Assembly: GCF_020034665.1 (NCBI RefSeq)
Contig: NZ_JAIQDI010000002.1
Coordinates: 2,480,001 to 2,544,000 of the forward strand
Direction: 5' to 3'
DNA length: 64,000 nucleotides
Source of the DNA: Niabella beijingensis
GTDB taxonomy: Bacteria > Bacteroidota > Bacteroidia > Chitinophagales > Chitinophagaceae
Of the stretch, positions 14,793 to 23,858 are shown in pieces. The position numbers and the translations under genes were made by a program. Position 1 is the stretch's first letter. The number at the start of each line of letters is the position of its first letter. The notes beneath the pieces are model-generated. The model was not told the DNA's origin. It searched no databases and saw only the letters and a list, made by a program, of their open reading frames with translations.

Positions 14793-17204
14793 ATGAAGCT
14801 GTTATTCCTGCTTTGCTGCAGTATGGTATACTGTATGGGCAATGCCCAGCTGTACCAACTTGCAGTGAACGTTACCGATCCTCGTCACAACCCCGTTCCG
14901 GACGCACAGCTCCGGATCGCAGATCATAAGACCCATGTTGTTACAGACGCCGGTGGCACCGGTCTGTTTAAGGAACTGCTGCCCGGCACTTATTACCTGC
15001 ACGTTTTTAGGGAAGGATATCAGCCTTTTACTAAAAAGATAGCTATTACAACACATGATCGCTCAATAGTTGTAACACTACAACCGGAAGCAGGGCTGCT
15101 TCAGGAAGTACAGGTCAACAACACAACGGCCCGCCAGCGTAAAAACCAGGAGCAGCTGAACCTGGAGATCATAAAAAGCGATTTTATTCAAAAAAACCTG
15201 GGAGGCAGCCTGCTGCAAAGTCTTGAACGGCTTCCCGGTGTCAAAACGATCAGTATCGGTTCAGGGCAATCCAAACCGCTGCTGCGGGGACTGGGGTTTA
15301 ACCGGGTGGCGGTGATTGACGGCTACATCAAACACGAAGGGCAGCAATGGGGCGCTGATCACGGACTTGAAATCGATCAGTTCGCCGTCGAAGAACTGGA
15401 AATACTAAAGGGGGCCGCATCCTTTGCCTATGGCTCCGACGCTATAGCCGGCGCTATTAATATAAAACACCCGGTGCCGCCGGCGCCCCGCAGCCTAGGA
15501 GGGAATGTTAATCTGATCGGCAAAACCAACAATGCCCTTTACGGGGGTTCGCTGGAGCTGCATGGAAGAACTCAAAAATGGTTCGGAACGGGCAGGATTA
15601 CATTTCAGGATTATGCCGATTACCGGGTGCCTGCCGACAGCCTGTACGTTTACGACTATCCGGTTCAGCTTTACCGTCATCACCTCAGGAACACCGCCGG
15701 CAGGGAATTGAACGGGCATCTCACCACGGGTTATATAAGCGGCCGGTTTAAGTCGGTATTCGACATAACCAACATCTATAATAAGAGTGGTTTTTTTGCC
15801 AATGCGCATGGTCTGGAACCCCGCAACGTAAATACAGCAATACACGATGCGGACAGCAGGGATATCTTAATGCCGTATCAGCAGGTCAACCATTTCAAAC
15901 TGATCAACAGGAGTCATTTCATGATACATCATCATGTTATTACGATGGCGGCCGGATATCAAAACAATCACCGCCGCGAATACAATCACTATGTTACCCA
16001 CGGTTACATGCCCGCAGTATACCCGGATACGATGACCATCCCGGTCAACCTGGAACGAGCGTTCAGAAAAAATACTTATTCTTTAAACGCAAAGGACATG
16101 ATAGCATTCGGCAACCATGAACTTGAATTTGGTTTTAACAGTGAGATCCAGAAAAACACCATAAACGGCTGGAGTTTTTTAGTGCCCGCATTTGATCAGA
16201 AAAGCATCGGGGTCTTTATATACGATAAGATCCATTTGACGGACCGGACACTGCTGCATGGCGCCCTCCGGTATGATCATACCGGTATCCGCATTCATGA
16301 TTATACGGACTGGTTTCCATCGCCGGTTGCTGAAAATGGCGACACCAGCGCCATTCACATCTCAAGAGCCGGCAATACCAACCGGGATTTCAACAGTATC
16401 ACCGGATCCATCGGCATTAATCATAACCGGAAGCACCTGAGCCTGAAAGCGAACATAGGCAAAAGCTACCGTGTACCCATTGCCAAAGAGCTTGCAGCCA
16501 ACGGAGTCAACTATCACTACTTCAGCTATGAGAAAGGGAATGCGGCCCTCGATCCAGAAGCGTCCTATCAGATCGATGCTTCGGCCGTTCTGGATCAAAA
16601 CAGGTGGCAGGTGCAACTGAGCCCGTTCTTCAATTATTTCCCCAACTACATCTATTTAAACCCTACCCCTGATCATGATTACCTGTATGGAGCCGGCAAC
16701 CAGGTCTTTGAATACCGGCAAAGCAGGGTAATGAGATATGGCGCCGAATTACAGATAACCTACCGGCTGCTGAAAAATCTAAGTGCTGAATTTCTGGGGG
16801 AATATCTTTATTCCAGACAGCTTTCCGGTAATAAAAAAGGTTACACCTTACCCTTTTCGCCCGCCCCGACAGCATTGATGAACCTGACCTTCCAACCCAT
16901 AAAAACCGCACCGTTTCATCAGACCTATTTTTCTGTGGATTACCGATTGTCGGCGCCGCAAAACAATATCGTGCCGCCCGAAAAGAAAACAAAAGGATTC
17001 ACTGTATTGAACATACAGGCCGGTACCCGTTTTATCATAGGAAAACAGCAGGCCCGGCTCAGCCTTCAGTTACAAAATGCATTTAACACGAGGTATATGG
17101 TGCACACCAGCTTTTACCGGCTGATAGGTCTTCCAGAGCCCGGCCGTAACCTGATCCTTTCCCTAAAAATACCTTTCAATTTTTTAAATCATAAAGAACA
17201 ATGA
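14793..17204 (+). CDS. TonB-dependent receptor, ZnuD-like (metal uptake)
   Basis: 803 aa. Signal peptide MKLLFLLCCSMVYCMGNAQ, then a carboxypeptidase-regulatory-like domain (~20-95, VNVTDPRHNPVPDAQLRI...GYQPFTKKIAI), a plug domain (~100-225: LLQEVQVNNT; GGSLLQSLERLPGVKTISIGSGQSKPLLRGLGFNRVAVIDGY; LEILKGAASFAYGSDAIAGAINI), and a long barrel ending in an aromatic strand. His-rich loops (YNHYVTHGY, HHHVITM) and the WGADHGLEID plug motif are like ZnuD/zinc-type receptors. It imports a metal or metal complex across the outer membrane using TonB energy. Its neighbours, a His-rich helper and His-rich lipoproteins overlapping or directly following it, support zinc; copper or nickel remain possible. 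Confidence 0.78.
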   Translation: MKLLFLLCCSMVYCMGNAQLYQLAVNVTDPRHNPVPDAQLRIADHKTHVVTDAGGTGLFKELLPGTYYLHVFREGYQPFTKKIAITTHDRSIVVTLQPEAGLLQEVQVNNTTARQRKNQEQLNLEIIKSDFIQKNLGGSLLQSLERLPGVKTISIGSGQSKPLLRGLGFNRVAVIDGYIKHEGQQWGADHGLEIDQFAVEELEILKGAASFAYGSDAIAGAINIKHPVPPAPRSLGGNVNLIGKTNNALYGGSLELHGRTQKWFGTGRITFQDYADYRVPADSLYVYDYPVQLYRHHLRNTAGRELNGHLTTGYISGRFKSVFDITNIYNKSGFFANAHGLEPRNVNTAIHDADSRDILMPYQQVNHFKLINRSHFMIHHHVITMAAGYQNNHRREYNHYVTHGYMPAVYPDTMTIPVNLERAFRKNTYSLNAKDMIAFGNHELEFGFNSEIQKNTINGWSFLVPAFDQKSIGVFIYDKIHLTDRTLLHGALRYDHTGIRIHDYTDWFPSPVAENGDTSAIHISRAGNTNRDFNSITGSIGINHNRKHLSLKANIGKSYRVPIAKELAANGVNYHYFSYEKGNAALDPEASYQIDASAVLDQNRWQVQLSPFFNYFPNYIYLNPTPDHDYLYGAGNQVFEYRQSRVMRYGAELQITYRLLKNLSAEFLGEYLYSRQLSGNKKGYTLPFSPAPTALMNLTFQPIKTAPFHQTYFSVDYRLSAPQNNIVPPEKKTKGFTVLNIQAGTRFIIGKQQARLSLQLQNAFNTRYMVHTSFYRLIGLPEPGRNLILSLKIPFNFLNHKEQ

Positions 17205-17686
17205 AGTACAATCAATTTTTAAAAATGACGCTGGCCGTTGCACTCTGCGGAAGCCTGATCACAGGTTGTTCCAAAGACAACGACACAAAAACAGATACGG
17301 AATACCCGGTCATTGACGTTACCACATCCGATGCTTTTCCCAAACAGTGTTCGGAACTCAGAAGAGGAACCGCATTCTCTGCTAAGATCATCGTATCCGA
17401 CAATGCGGAGCTGGGTTCGGTGAGTATCGACATTCACCACAATTTTGATCATCACACGCACAGCACCGAACTGGATGACTGTGGGCTGGATGCTCTAAAA
17501 ACGCCCGTCAACCCCTTTACATTGATAAAAAGTTTTCCCATACCGGCAGGTAATAAGAACCATATGGTATCGGAAGAGATCCAGGTTCCTGCAACCATCG
17601 ATCCCGGCGATTATCATTTTATGATACGCGCCACCGACAGGGAAGGATGGCAAACCATAAAAGGATTGAGTATTAAAATAAAATAA
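17201..17686 (+). CDS. DUF4625-like His-rich lipoprotein
   Basis: 161 aa, overlapping the receptor stop by 4 bases (ATGA), so translationally coupled. The N terminus MKYNQFLKMTLAVALCGSLITGC is a lipoprotein signal with lipobox ITGC. The mature part is one Ig-like beta-sandwich with the DUF4625 pattern (LGSVSIDIHHNFDHHTHS, then IDPGDYHFMIRATDREGWQ). The loop with six His in nine residues, plus two Cys (KQCSEL, DDCGLD), is a probable metal site. It may capture metal ions at the cell surface and pass them to the TonB receptor; this is inferred from position and residues. Confidence 0.72.
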   Translation: MKYNQFLKMTLAVALCGSLITGCSKDNDTKTDTEYPVIDVTTSDAFPKQCSELRRGTAFSAKIIVSDNAELGSVSIDIHHNFDHHTHSTELDDCGLDALKTPVNPFTLIKSFPIPAGNKNHMVSEEIQVPATIDPGDYHFMIRATDREGWQTIKGLSIKIK

Positions 17687-17744
17687 GATCCTGTTACACA
17701 GCAACCCGGGTCAAAACCAACAAAAACGCATTTAAACAATAAGA

Positions 17745-18440
17745 ATGAAATCATTTATCAAATTACCATATATCATCACCGCCGGGTTACTGGCACTTGG
17801 CGGATGCAGCAAGGAAAAAATCAAACAGGAGCAGGAAAAGCCATTCACGATCACCGAATATTTTGTGGCAGGAACGATCTCCCCTTCCGGCAATTCTTAT
17901 AAAAGCATCTACCTGATACAACTTTTAGAAAATAACAAAGCTGTTTTCATAAGCTCCGGAAAAGATTTTACCGGCAACTACACTTTAACAGATGATTCGC
18001 TGGTTGTAATAGTGAGCGATCCTGACAATTACCGCGAAGCCCGGTTTGCCGTCAACAGCAAACATCAACTCACAGCTGCGCAGTACAAGGCCCTTGCCAT
18101 GGAATACAACACCACCGGTACATTACTGAAAATTGAAAGCACTAACCAGTTTGCCGGCAAAACCTTCGGAGGCAGGGAGTACAGGATGGGGCCGGCCGTT
18201 AATAAAGAGCACTGGTATTATAAATTTGATGCAACGGGTACAAAATATGGTTCCGGCGAAAACACTTCATTCATAACACCGGCAACTGCTATTGAAATCA
18301 TCAATAACAGCGCTTTTAAATTCAAAAAGGAGGCAACAACGGAGTTAGGCTTTATCAGCGGCGACTCTCTCACCGTATTCCGTTACAGCGGGCTCTATTA
18401 TTTCGGAAATTATAAAATGCAACCATCCGTTACTGATTAA
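17745..18440 (+). CDS. Lipoprotein of unknown function in metal locus
   Basis: 231 aa. Lipoprotein signal ending LALGGC (lipobox LGGC) followed by a charged linker KEKIKQEQEK. The mature protein is beta-rich; FISSGKDFTGNYTLTDDSLVVIV suggests a lipocalin-like or META-like small barrel, but I recognise no family. Unlike its neighbours it is not His-rich. It lies 58 bases after the first DUF4625-like lipoprotein and 100 bases before the second, in the same direction, so probably in the same operon. Confidence 0.65.
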   Translation: MKSFIKLPYIITAGLLALGGCSKEKIKQEQEKPFTITEYFVAGTISPSGNSYKSIYLIQLLENNKAVFISSGKDFTGNYTLTDDSLVVIVSDPDNYREARFAVNSKHQLTAAQYKALAMEYNTTGTLLKIESTNQFAGKTFGGREYRMGPAVNKEHWYYKFDATGTKYGSGENTSFITPATAIEIINNSAFKFKKEATTELGFISGDSLTVFRYSGLYYFGNYKMQPSVTD

Positions 18441-18540
18441 TTCTGCATCACTGATCCGGACGGAAGATCCTGTCGCTGCTATTTCATCCGGACAAATGAC
18501 CCTTTATTTTTTTAACTACATAAACAATAAAACAATTATT

Positions 18541-19257
18541 ATGGTATTCCAACAACCTTTCAGCAAATGGGCGATCGCTATTATTGTACTTCTGGCAGGG
18601 GTCGCATCCTGTAAAAAAGACGACAAGGAATTAATCGCCAAACCAACGATCACCAACCTGGAGATCGGGGCCAACAACAGCAAGACCGGTTATCCGGGAG
18701 CCGATATTCATATCGAAGGCGATATCACCGCTCCCGGAACGATCGAAAACATTGCAGTAGAGATCCGGCCGGAAAGCGGGAACGGATGGAAATTCAATGA
18801 AACGTTTACAGAAGGCTATACCGGAACAAGGAACGCCACATTGCACGAGCACATTGATATACCGGAAGACGCGGCAACAGGGCGTTACCAGGTGCTGATC
18901 AGGATCGCCGATAAGACGGGGAACGTCACCGAACTGGCCGCAGAACTGAACATCGTGACAGACCCTTCACTTCCTTCCATAAAGGACCTGGAAGTGGCGT
19001 ATGAGGGCAATGGCGAATTACATGTGGAAGGAGCCGTTACTGCAGTCAACAAAATTGCAGCGATCACCATAGAAGTGCACGGAGGCAGTTATGAAAAAGA
19101 GTTTCCGGTAACCGGTGACTATGCGGGCAAGACCACCTATCATTTGCACCAGCATATAGATATTGCTGATGCGCCCTCCGGTCATTACCATGTACATGTG
19201 GCGGTAAAAGACCAGGCCGGAAAAGAAATGGAATTTGAAGGTCACTTTGACAAATAA
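18541..19257 (+). CDS. Tandem DUF4625-like His-containing lipoprotein
   Basis: 238 aa from the ATG at 18541, which gives a clean lipoprotein signal (WAIAIIVLLAGVASC, lipobox VASC); an upstream ATG at 18496 adds an unlikely leader. The mature part holds two related Ig-like repeats. The first has IENIAVEIRPESG...LHEHIDIPEDAATGRYQVLIRIADKTGN, the second IAAITIEVHGGS...LHQHIDIADAPSGHYHVHVAVKDQAG. The matching LHEHIDI/LHQHIDI motifs and HYHVHV give clustered His likely to bind a divalent metal. It ends the metal-uptake group and is followed by a palindromic terminator-like repeat at 19264. Confidence 0.72.
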   Translation: MVFQQPFSKWAIAIIVLLAGVASCKKDDKELIAKPTITNLEIGANNSKTGYPGADIHIEGDITAPGTIENIAVEIRPESGNGWKFNETFTEGYTGTRNATLHEHIDIPEDAATGRYQVLIRIADKTGNVTELAAELNIVTDPSLPSIKDLEVAYEGNGELHVEGAVTAVNKIAAITIEVHGGSYEKEFPVTGDYAGKTTYHLHQHIDIADAPSGHYHVHVAVKDQAGKEMEFEGHFDK

Positions 19258-19263
19258 GGTCAG

Positions 19264-19330
19264 CCCGGGGCTGTTTCAAAAAGCGGTATTAACGCAGTAC
19301 TAAAAAGGCTTTTGACATAGCCCCGGGTTT
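19264..19330 (+). terminator. Palindromic terminator-like repeat, second copy
   Basis: Left arm CCCGGGGCTGTTTCAAAAAG (19264-19283) pairs with CTTTTGACATAGCCCCGGG (19309-19327), followed by TTT. It closes the metal locus. It shares the GGCTGTTTCAAAA core and mirrored arm with the element at 9032-9130, while the outer arm bases differ but stay complementary, which indicates a conserved fold. Confidence 0.6.
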
Positions 19331-19395
19331 TATAAACAGTACCGGGTGATGGCAGGGGTTTCAAAAGCCCCTCCTTCCCGTACCTATGATAAATA

Positions 19396-21795
19396 ATGAA
19401 AAAGCTTCTTTTATTTATACTACTCCAATGGCTGGTTCACGCCAGCGGGTCAGCACAAACAGCAGGCATTGACGGCACCGTGCAAAACAGTCACCGTAAG
19501 GCCCTGCCCGGGGCTACGGTTTCACTGCAGCAGCCGGGCAACAGTGCGCCGGCTATCAGTAAAAGCTGTGACAGTTCCGGTCATTACCGGTTCGACAAGC
19601 TTTCTCCCGGAAAATACATTATAACGGCTTCCCACACGGGCTATCTGAAATCATCCTGCGATACCATTTTTGTAGCAACAGTTCCGTCCAGGCATACCCA
19701 TCATTTCATCCTGCCGGAGGACAGTACCACATTGACGGGTGTAGTGGTACAAAACAGCAGGCACCTGATCCGGATGGAAAAAGGGAAAATGATAATTAAC
19801 GTACAGCAGATGGCCGTTACAACAGGGCTTACCGGTTTTGACCTGCTGAAAAAGATGCCGGGCATCACCGTCGATCAAAATGAAACTATTCAGATGCGAG
19901 GCTCATCGGGTATTAATGTGCAGATTGATGGTAAAACGACCTACCTGTCCGGCAAGCAGCTTACCACTTACCTGAAAGGGATCAGCGCGGAAGACCTGAA
20001 TAAACTTGAACTGGACATGGCACCTTCAGCCGAATCGGATGCGGCCGGAAATGCGGGCATTATCAATATCATCCCGAAAAAGAACCGGCAAAAAGGCTAT
20101 GCAATGGATTTAAGGACCGGCATCACCAGGGGATACTTCTGGATGCCTGCGGCGAACATTTCCTTTAGCCGCAACAGTAAAAAAATAAATCTGTTTGGTT
20201 CTTTCGATTATAAAACGCCCGACAGTCATTGGGAAAGCTCCAGTGGCAACACGATCTATCAGGACGGGGCTGCATTACAACTCCGGCGGATAAACCGGTC
20301 CGATTACAAAATCAACTATTATACCTGGCATGGGGGAACAGAATGGCAGTTCCTGCCCAAACATCTGCTGGGCATCGATTACATGGGATACCTGGATGAC
20401 TATAAAAGCAGTAACCGCCCGACAGTCGCCACGTATAATGAGGCGGGCCTCCTGCGTTCTTCCATACATTCGGTCAATGATATCAAAGAACCTTATCACT
20501 ATGATGCAGTTAACCTGAATTATCGTTTCGATATTGATTCCACCGGAAAAAACATCACTGCAGATGCACATTACACCTCCTACCGGAATTATTCCGACGG
20601 GAGAATGACCACTCAAAGCGCGAACGCGGATGGCAATATCACCGGTACATACAGTCTTTTATCGCACCAGCCGGGATTCATCCGGATCAGATCGGTTCAG
20701 TCTGATGCCACGCTCCCCTTTCCAAAGTTTTCGCTCAGGACAGGGGTCAAATATGCGGTAATAACCAATGACAATGCCTATCAGTTCGACTCCCTGACAG
20801 ACGGCCGTATCATCCCAGCGGAAGCAATGAGCAATCATTTTGTTTACCGCGAAAGGATTGCCGCAGCTTATCTCTCGGCAGCGGGAAAAATAAAAAACAT
20901 CAGCATCGATGCGGGCCTGCGCGCAGAATATACGAACGCGGACGGGTATACTGTCAAACAGGACATCAACAACCGGCGGTCGTACCTGCAGCTGTTCCCC
21001 ACCCTTTCGCTCGGGGAGGATTTGAAAAACGGCGACAGGGTCAATATTGCTGCGAGCAGAAGGATCAACCGTCCATCCTACAGCGACCTGAACCCGGTAC
21101 GCTGGTATACGGACCCCTACTATTATTATGCCGGCAATCCCGATTTGCTGCCTGAAATGGCCTGGGTCTTCTCAGCCGCCTACACCCTTAAACACCGGTA
21201 TATTTTTACATTCAGCTACAATCGCAGCAGCAATTATATCAACAGAAAACTATTCAGGGATGACAATAGCGCTGCAGTCAGCAGCCGGTCCGCCAATCTG
21301 GGGAGCATGCAGCAGGCCGGGCTGATCATTGCCGCACCACTGCAGCTTTTTTCATTCTGGGAACTGCAGCTGACAGCAGATCTGAATTATATGACCTATC
21401 CTGTTTCACAGCTTGAAGGAGAATACCGGCTCGCGAAATGGTACGGAACCTTAACAGCACAACAGCAGATCCGGTTGCCGGCTGGTATAAAAATGGACCT
21501 CTTTACACAGTATGTATCTGCGGCGCTGCGGGGCATTTATACAACCAAACAGTATTTCTATACCGACATTGGTTTCAAACGATCATTTTTTGCCGGCAAG
21601 CTGGACCTGCAGTTCACCTTAAATGATGCTTTCAATACCATCCGTTATCAGGGCGTATCACAAAGCAATATTGTCAACTACTGGTACAACGACAAACCCG
21701 ATACCCGGAAGGCCGGCATCTCAGTACATTATCATTTTGGCAGCGGGCCTGTAAAAGGCAACAAAAAGAAAACGGAAGAACAGGAACGGTTATAA
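19396..21795 (+). CDS. TonB-receptor-like outer-membrane beta-barrel protein
   Basis: 799 aa. Signal peptide MKKLLLFILLQWLVHASGSAQ, then a carboxypeptidase-regulatory domain (IDGTVQNSHRKALPGATVSLQQ; GHYRFDKLSPGKYIITASHTGY), a short plug-like part (GFDLLKKMPGITVDQNETIQMRGSSGINVQIDGK...LNKLELDMAPSAESDAAGNAGIINIIPKK), and a barrel of the outer-membrane beta-barrel family 3 type. This subgroup lacks an obvious TonB box and its cargo is usually unknown. It follows the metal locus after a terminator-like palindrome and starts its own unit; the next gene is convergent. Link to metal uptake is possible but not shown. Confidence 0.75.
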   Translation: MKKLLLFILLQWLVHASGSAQTAGIDGTVQNSHRKALPGATVSLQQPGNSAPAISKSCDSSGHYRFDKLSPGKYIITASHTGYLKSSCDTIFVATVPSRHTHHFILPEDSTTLTGVVVQNSRHLIRMEKGKMIINVQQMAVTTGLTGFDLLKKMPGITVDQNETIQMRGSSGINVQIDGKTTYLSGKQLTTYLKGISAEDLNKLELDMAPSAESDAAGNAGIINIIPKKNRQKGYAMDLRTGITRGYFWMPAANISFSRNSKKINLFGSFDYKTPDSHWESSSGNTIYQDGAALQLRRINRSDYKINYYTWHGGTEWQFLPKHLLGIDYMGYLDDYKSSNRPTVATYNEAGLLRSSIHSVNDIKEPYHYDAVNLNYRFDIDSTGKNITADAHYTSYRNYSDGRMTTQSANADGNITGTYSLLSHQPGFIRIRSVQSDATLPFPKFSLRTGVKYAVITNDNAYQFDSLTDGRIIPAEAMSNHFVYRERIAAAYLSAAGKIKNISIDAGLRAEYTNADGYTVKQDINNRRSYLQLFPTLSLGEDLKNGDRVNIAASRRINRPSYSDLNPVRWYTDPYYYYAGNPDLLPEMAWVFSAAYTLKHRYIFTFSYNRSSNYINRKLFRDDNSAAVSSRSANLGSMQQAGLIIAAPLQLFSFWELQLTADLNYMTYPVSQLEGEYRLAKWYGTLTAQQQIRLPAGIKMDLFTQYVSAALRGIYTTKQYFYTDIGFKRSFFAGKLDLQFTLNDAFNTIRYQGVSQSNIVNYWYNDKPDTRKAGISVHYHFGSGPVKGNKKKTEEQERL

Positions 21796-21843
21796 CCATT
21801 GATCAATCCGGCAACCCGTTAATGCTGTTTTATTTTCATTCAG

Positions 21844-23685
21844 CTACCGCTCAACGATCTCTTTTACGTAGTCGCCATAATAATCCAGCTCCAGCGCCCG
21901 TTTTCGCAGTAAGGACCGCCATCTCCGGAAGGTATTCAGGAAAACGATCAGCATCAGCAGCATAGCAGTGAATGCCAGAAAGGCCAGCAGATACTGCTCT
22001 TTAGGCAGGTAGATCTTCATGATCTGTTCGTAGCCCGCCCAGAAGGTGATAATAGCCATAAAGACCCCGGGAATGGCTGCGCACAATGCATATTTTTTCC
22101 GGTTAAGACGGATCAGCATTGTCGTACAAACGATCAGCCCGCAGGCGGCCAGCAGCTGATTGCTGATCCCGAATAACGGCCAGATGGAACTGATATTTCC
22201 TGTATAGACCAGGTAGCCCCAGGATAGTGTAAAAATAAGACTGGTGATCACAATCCCCGGCAGCCAGTTCCGGTCGTTGAATTTTGGGAAAACGGTACCG
22301 ATCATTTCCTGTAAAAAGAACCGGCCTACTCTTGTCCCTGCATCGATCGCCGTTAAAATAAAAACGGCTTCAAACATGATCGCAAAATTGTACCAGTAGG
22401 CCATCACATCATTCATAAAAGGGATCTTGTCAAAAATATGCGCCATGCCTACGGCCAGCGATACCGCGCCACCCGTTCTCCCCATCAGGTCGACCCCGAT
22501 CTTTGAGCTGATATGATCCAGATCCACAGTAACCAGACCGGGATTCTGCAGCAGAAAATCGGGATACAGTTCCTTCGGGGTGTTGATACCAAAATAATCG
22601 CCGGGCATCAGCGTACAGGCAGCGATCAATGCCATTAATGCCACAAATCCTTCCACCAGCATTGCTCCGTATCCCACAAAGAGGATCTCCTTTTCATTGC
22701 CCAGCATCTTGGGAGTGGTTCCGGTAGCGATCACCGCATGAAAGCCGGAAATAGCCCCGCAGGCGATCACAATAAATATAAAGGGCAGTACCGGTCCTCC
22801 GATGATCGGGCCGCCGCCATTCACAAACTTTGTCAGCGCGGGCATTTGCAGATCCGGGTGGATGATCACCACGCCGATGGTGAGCATGATAATCGTGCCG
22901 ATCTTTAAATAAGTAGACAAATAATCCCTGGGAACCAGCAACAGCCACACCGGCAGCACGGAAGCCAGGAATCCGTAGATCGTAATGGCCACTGCAATCG
23001 TACTCATTTTCCAGTGAAACAGTTCCCCGATCCCTTTAAATTCCATCAGCCGGTGCCCGCCTACGATCGCAACAATAAGCAACACACCACCCAGGATACT
23101 GGCAAACGTGATACTGTTTTTTTTATACCGCATGATAAGGCCCATGATGAGGGCAATGGGTAATGTGGAAATAACGGTGAACAGCGACCAGGGGGCCTCA
23201 TACATGGCACTGATACAGGCTAGGGAAAGGCCTGCCAATGTTAAGATAAGAATAAAGAGAATGGCGATCCCCGCAATAAACCCGGTGGTTTTTCCGATCT
23301 CCTTGCCTGCAATGGAAGCCAGACTCTCTCCTTTATGCCTCACGGAAGCGAAAAGAACCACCATATCGTGCACACCGCCGGCCAGCACACATCCGATCAG
23401 GATCCACAGCGTGCCCGGCAGGTAGCCGAACTGCGCGGCCAATACCGGCCCAACCAGCGGCCCTGCTGCTGCTATGGCGGCAAAATGATGCCCGAAAAGT
23501 ACGTTTTTGTTGGTGGGCACATAGTCCTTTCCATTGGAGAACTCATGTGCAGGCGTTGTATTCTTTGCATTGATCCGGAGCACTTTGTTCGCCATAAAGA
23601 TCCCGTAGAACCGGTAAGCAATGGCAAAAAGGAGCAATCCGGAAAAAATTAAGGTGAGGGCATTTACTCCGTTCAGAAAATCCAT
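21844..23685 (-). CDS. cstA: CstA-family carbon starvation transporter
   Basis: 613 aa inner-membrane protein with ~16-17 hydrophobic segments. Family marks: an early HEFSNGKDYVPTNKNVLFGHHFAAIAAAGPLVGPVLAA, then GGVHDMVVLFASVRHKGESL, a mid IACGAISGFHAVIATGTTPKML, and FGISNQLLAACGLI. CstA proteins import peptides and, in enterobacteria, pyruvate during carbon starvation. It is shorter than E. coli CstA (~700 aa), like other Bacteroidota versions. It stands downstream of the FAD oxidoreductase genes in the same direction, with a 173-base gap, so co-transcription is uncertain. Substrate unknown. Confidence 0.88.
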   Translation of the reverse strand: MDFLNGVNALTLIFSGLLLFAIAYRFYGIFMANKVLRINAKNTTPAHEFSNGKDYVPTNKNVLFGHHFAAIAAAGPLVGPVLAAQFGYLPGTLWILIGCVLAGGVHDMVVLFASVRHKGESLASIAGKEIGKTTGFIAGIAILFILILTLAGLSLACISAMYEAPWSLFTVISTLPIALIMGLIMRYKKNSITFASILGGVLLIVAIVGGHRLMEFKGIGELFHWKMSTIAVAITIYGFLASVLPVWLLLVPRDYLSTYLKIGTIIMLTIGVVIIHPDLQMPALTKFVNGGGPIIGGPVLPFIFIVIACGAISGFHAVIATGTTPKMLGNEKEILFVGYGAMLVEGFVALMALIAACTLMPGDYFGINTPKELYPDFLLQNPGLVTVDLDHISSKIGVDLMGRTGGAVSLAVGMAHIFDKIPFMNDVMAYWYNFAIMFEAVFILTAIDAGTRVGRFFLQEMIGTVFPKFNDRNWLPGIVITSLIFTLSWGYLVYTGNISSIWPLFGISNQLLAACGLIVCTTMLIRLNRKKYALCAAIPGVFMAIITFWAGYEQIMKIYLPKEQYLLAFLAFTAMLLMLIVFLNTFRRWRSLLRKRALELDYYGDYVKEIVER

Positions 23686-23858
23686 ATCGTTTTAATTTTA
23701 AAAGCATTCATCACAGTCGTTATTGAACAGCAATCGTATCACGCAAATCCGATAAATAGTTTTATTGCAGTCAATAATACAAAACAATTTTTACTTCAAG
23801 GTCTACCGCATCCCACTGTGCAACCTGCCGGTAATTTATTGATCATAACAGATTCCTT

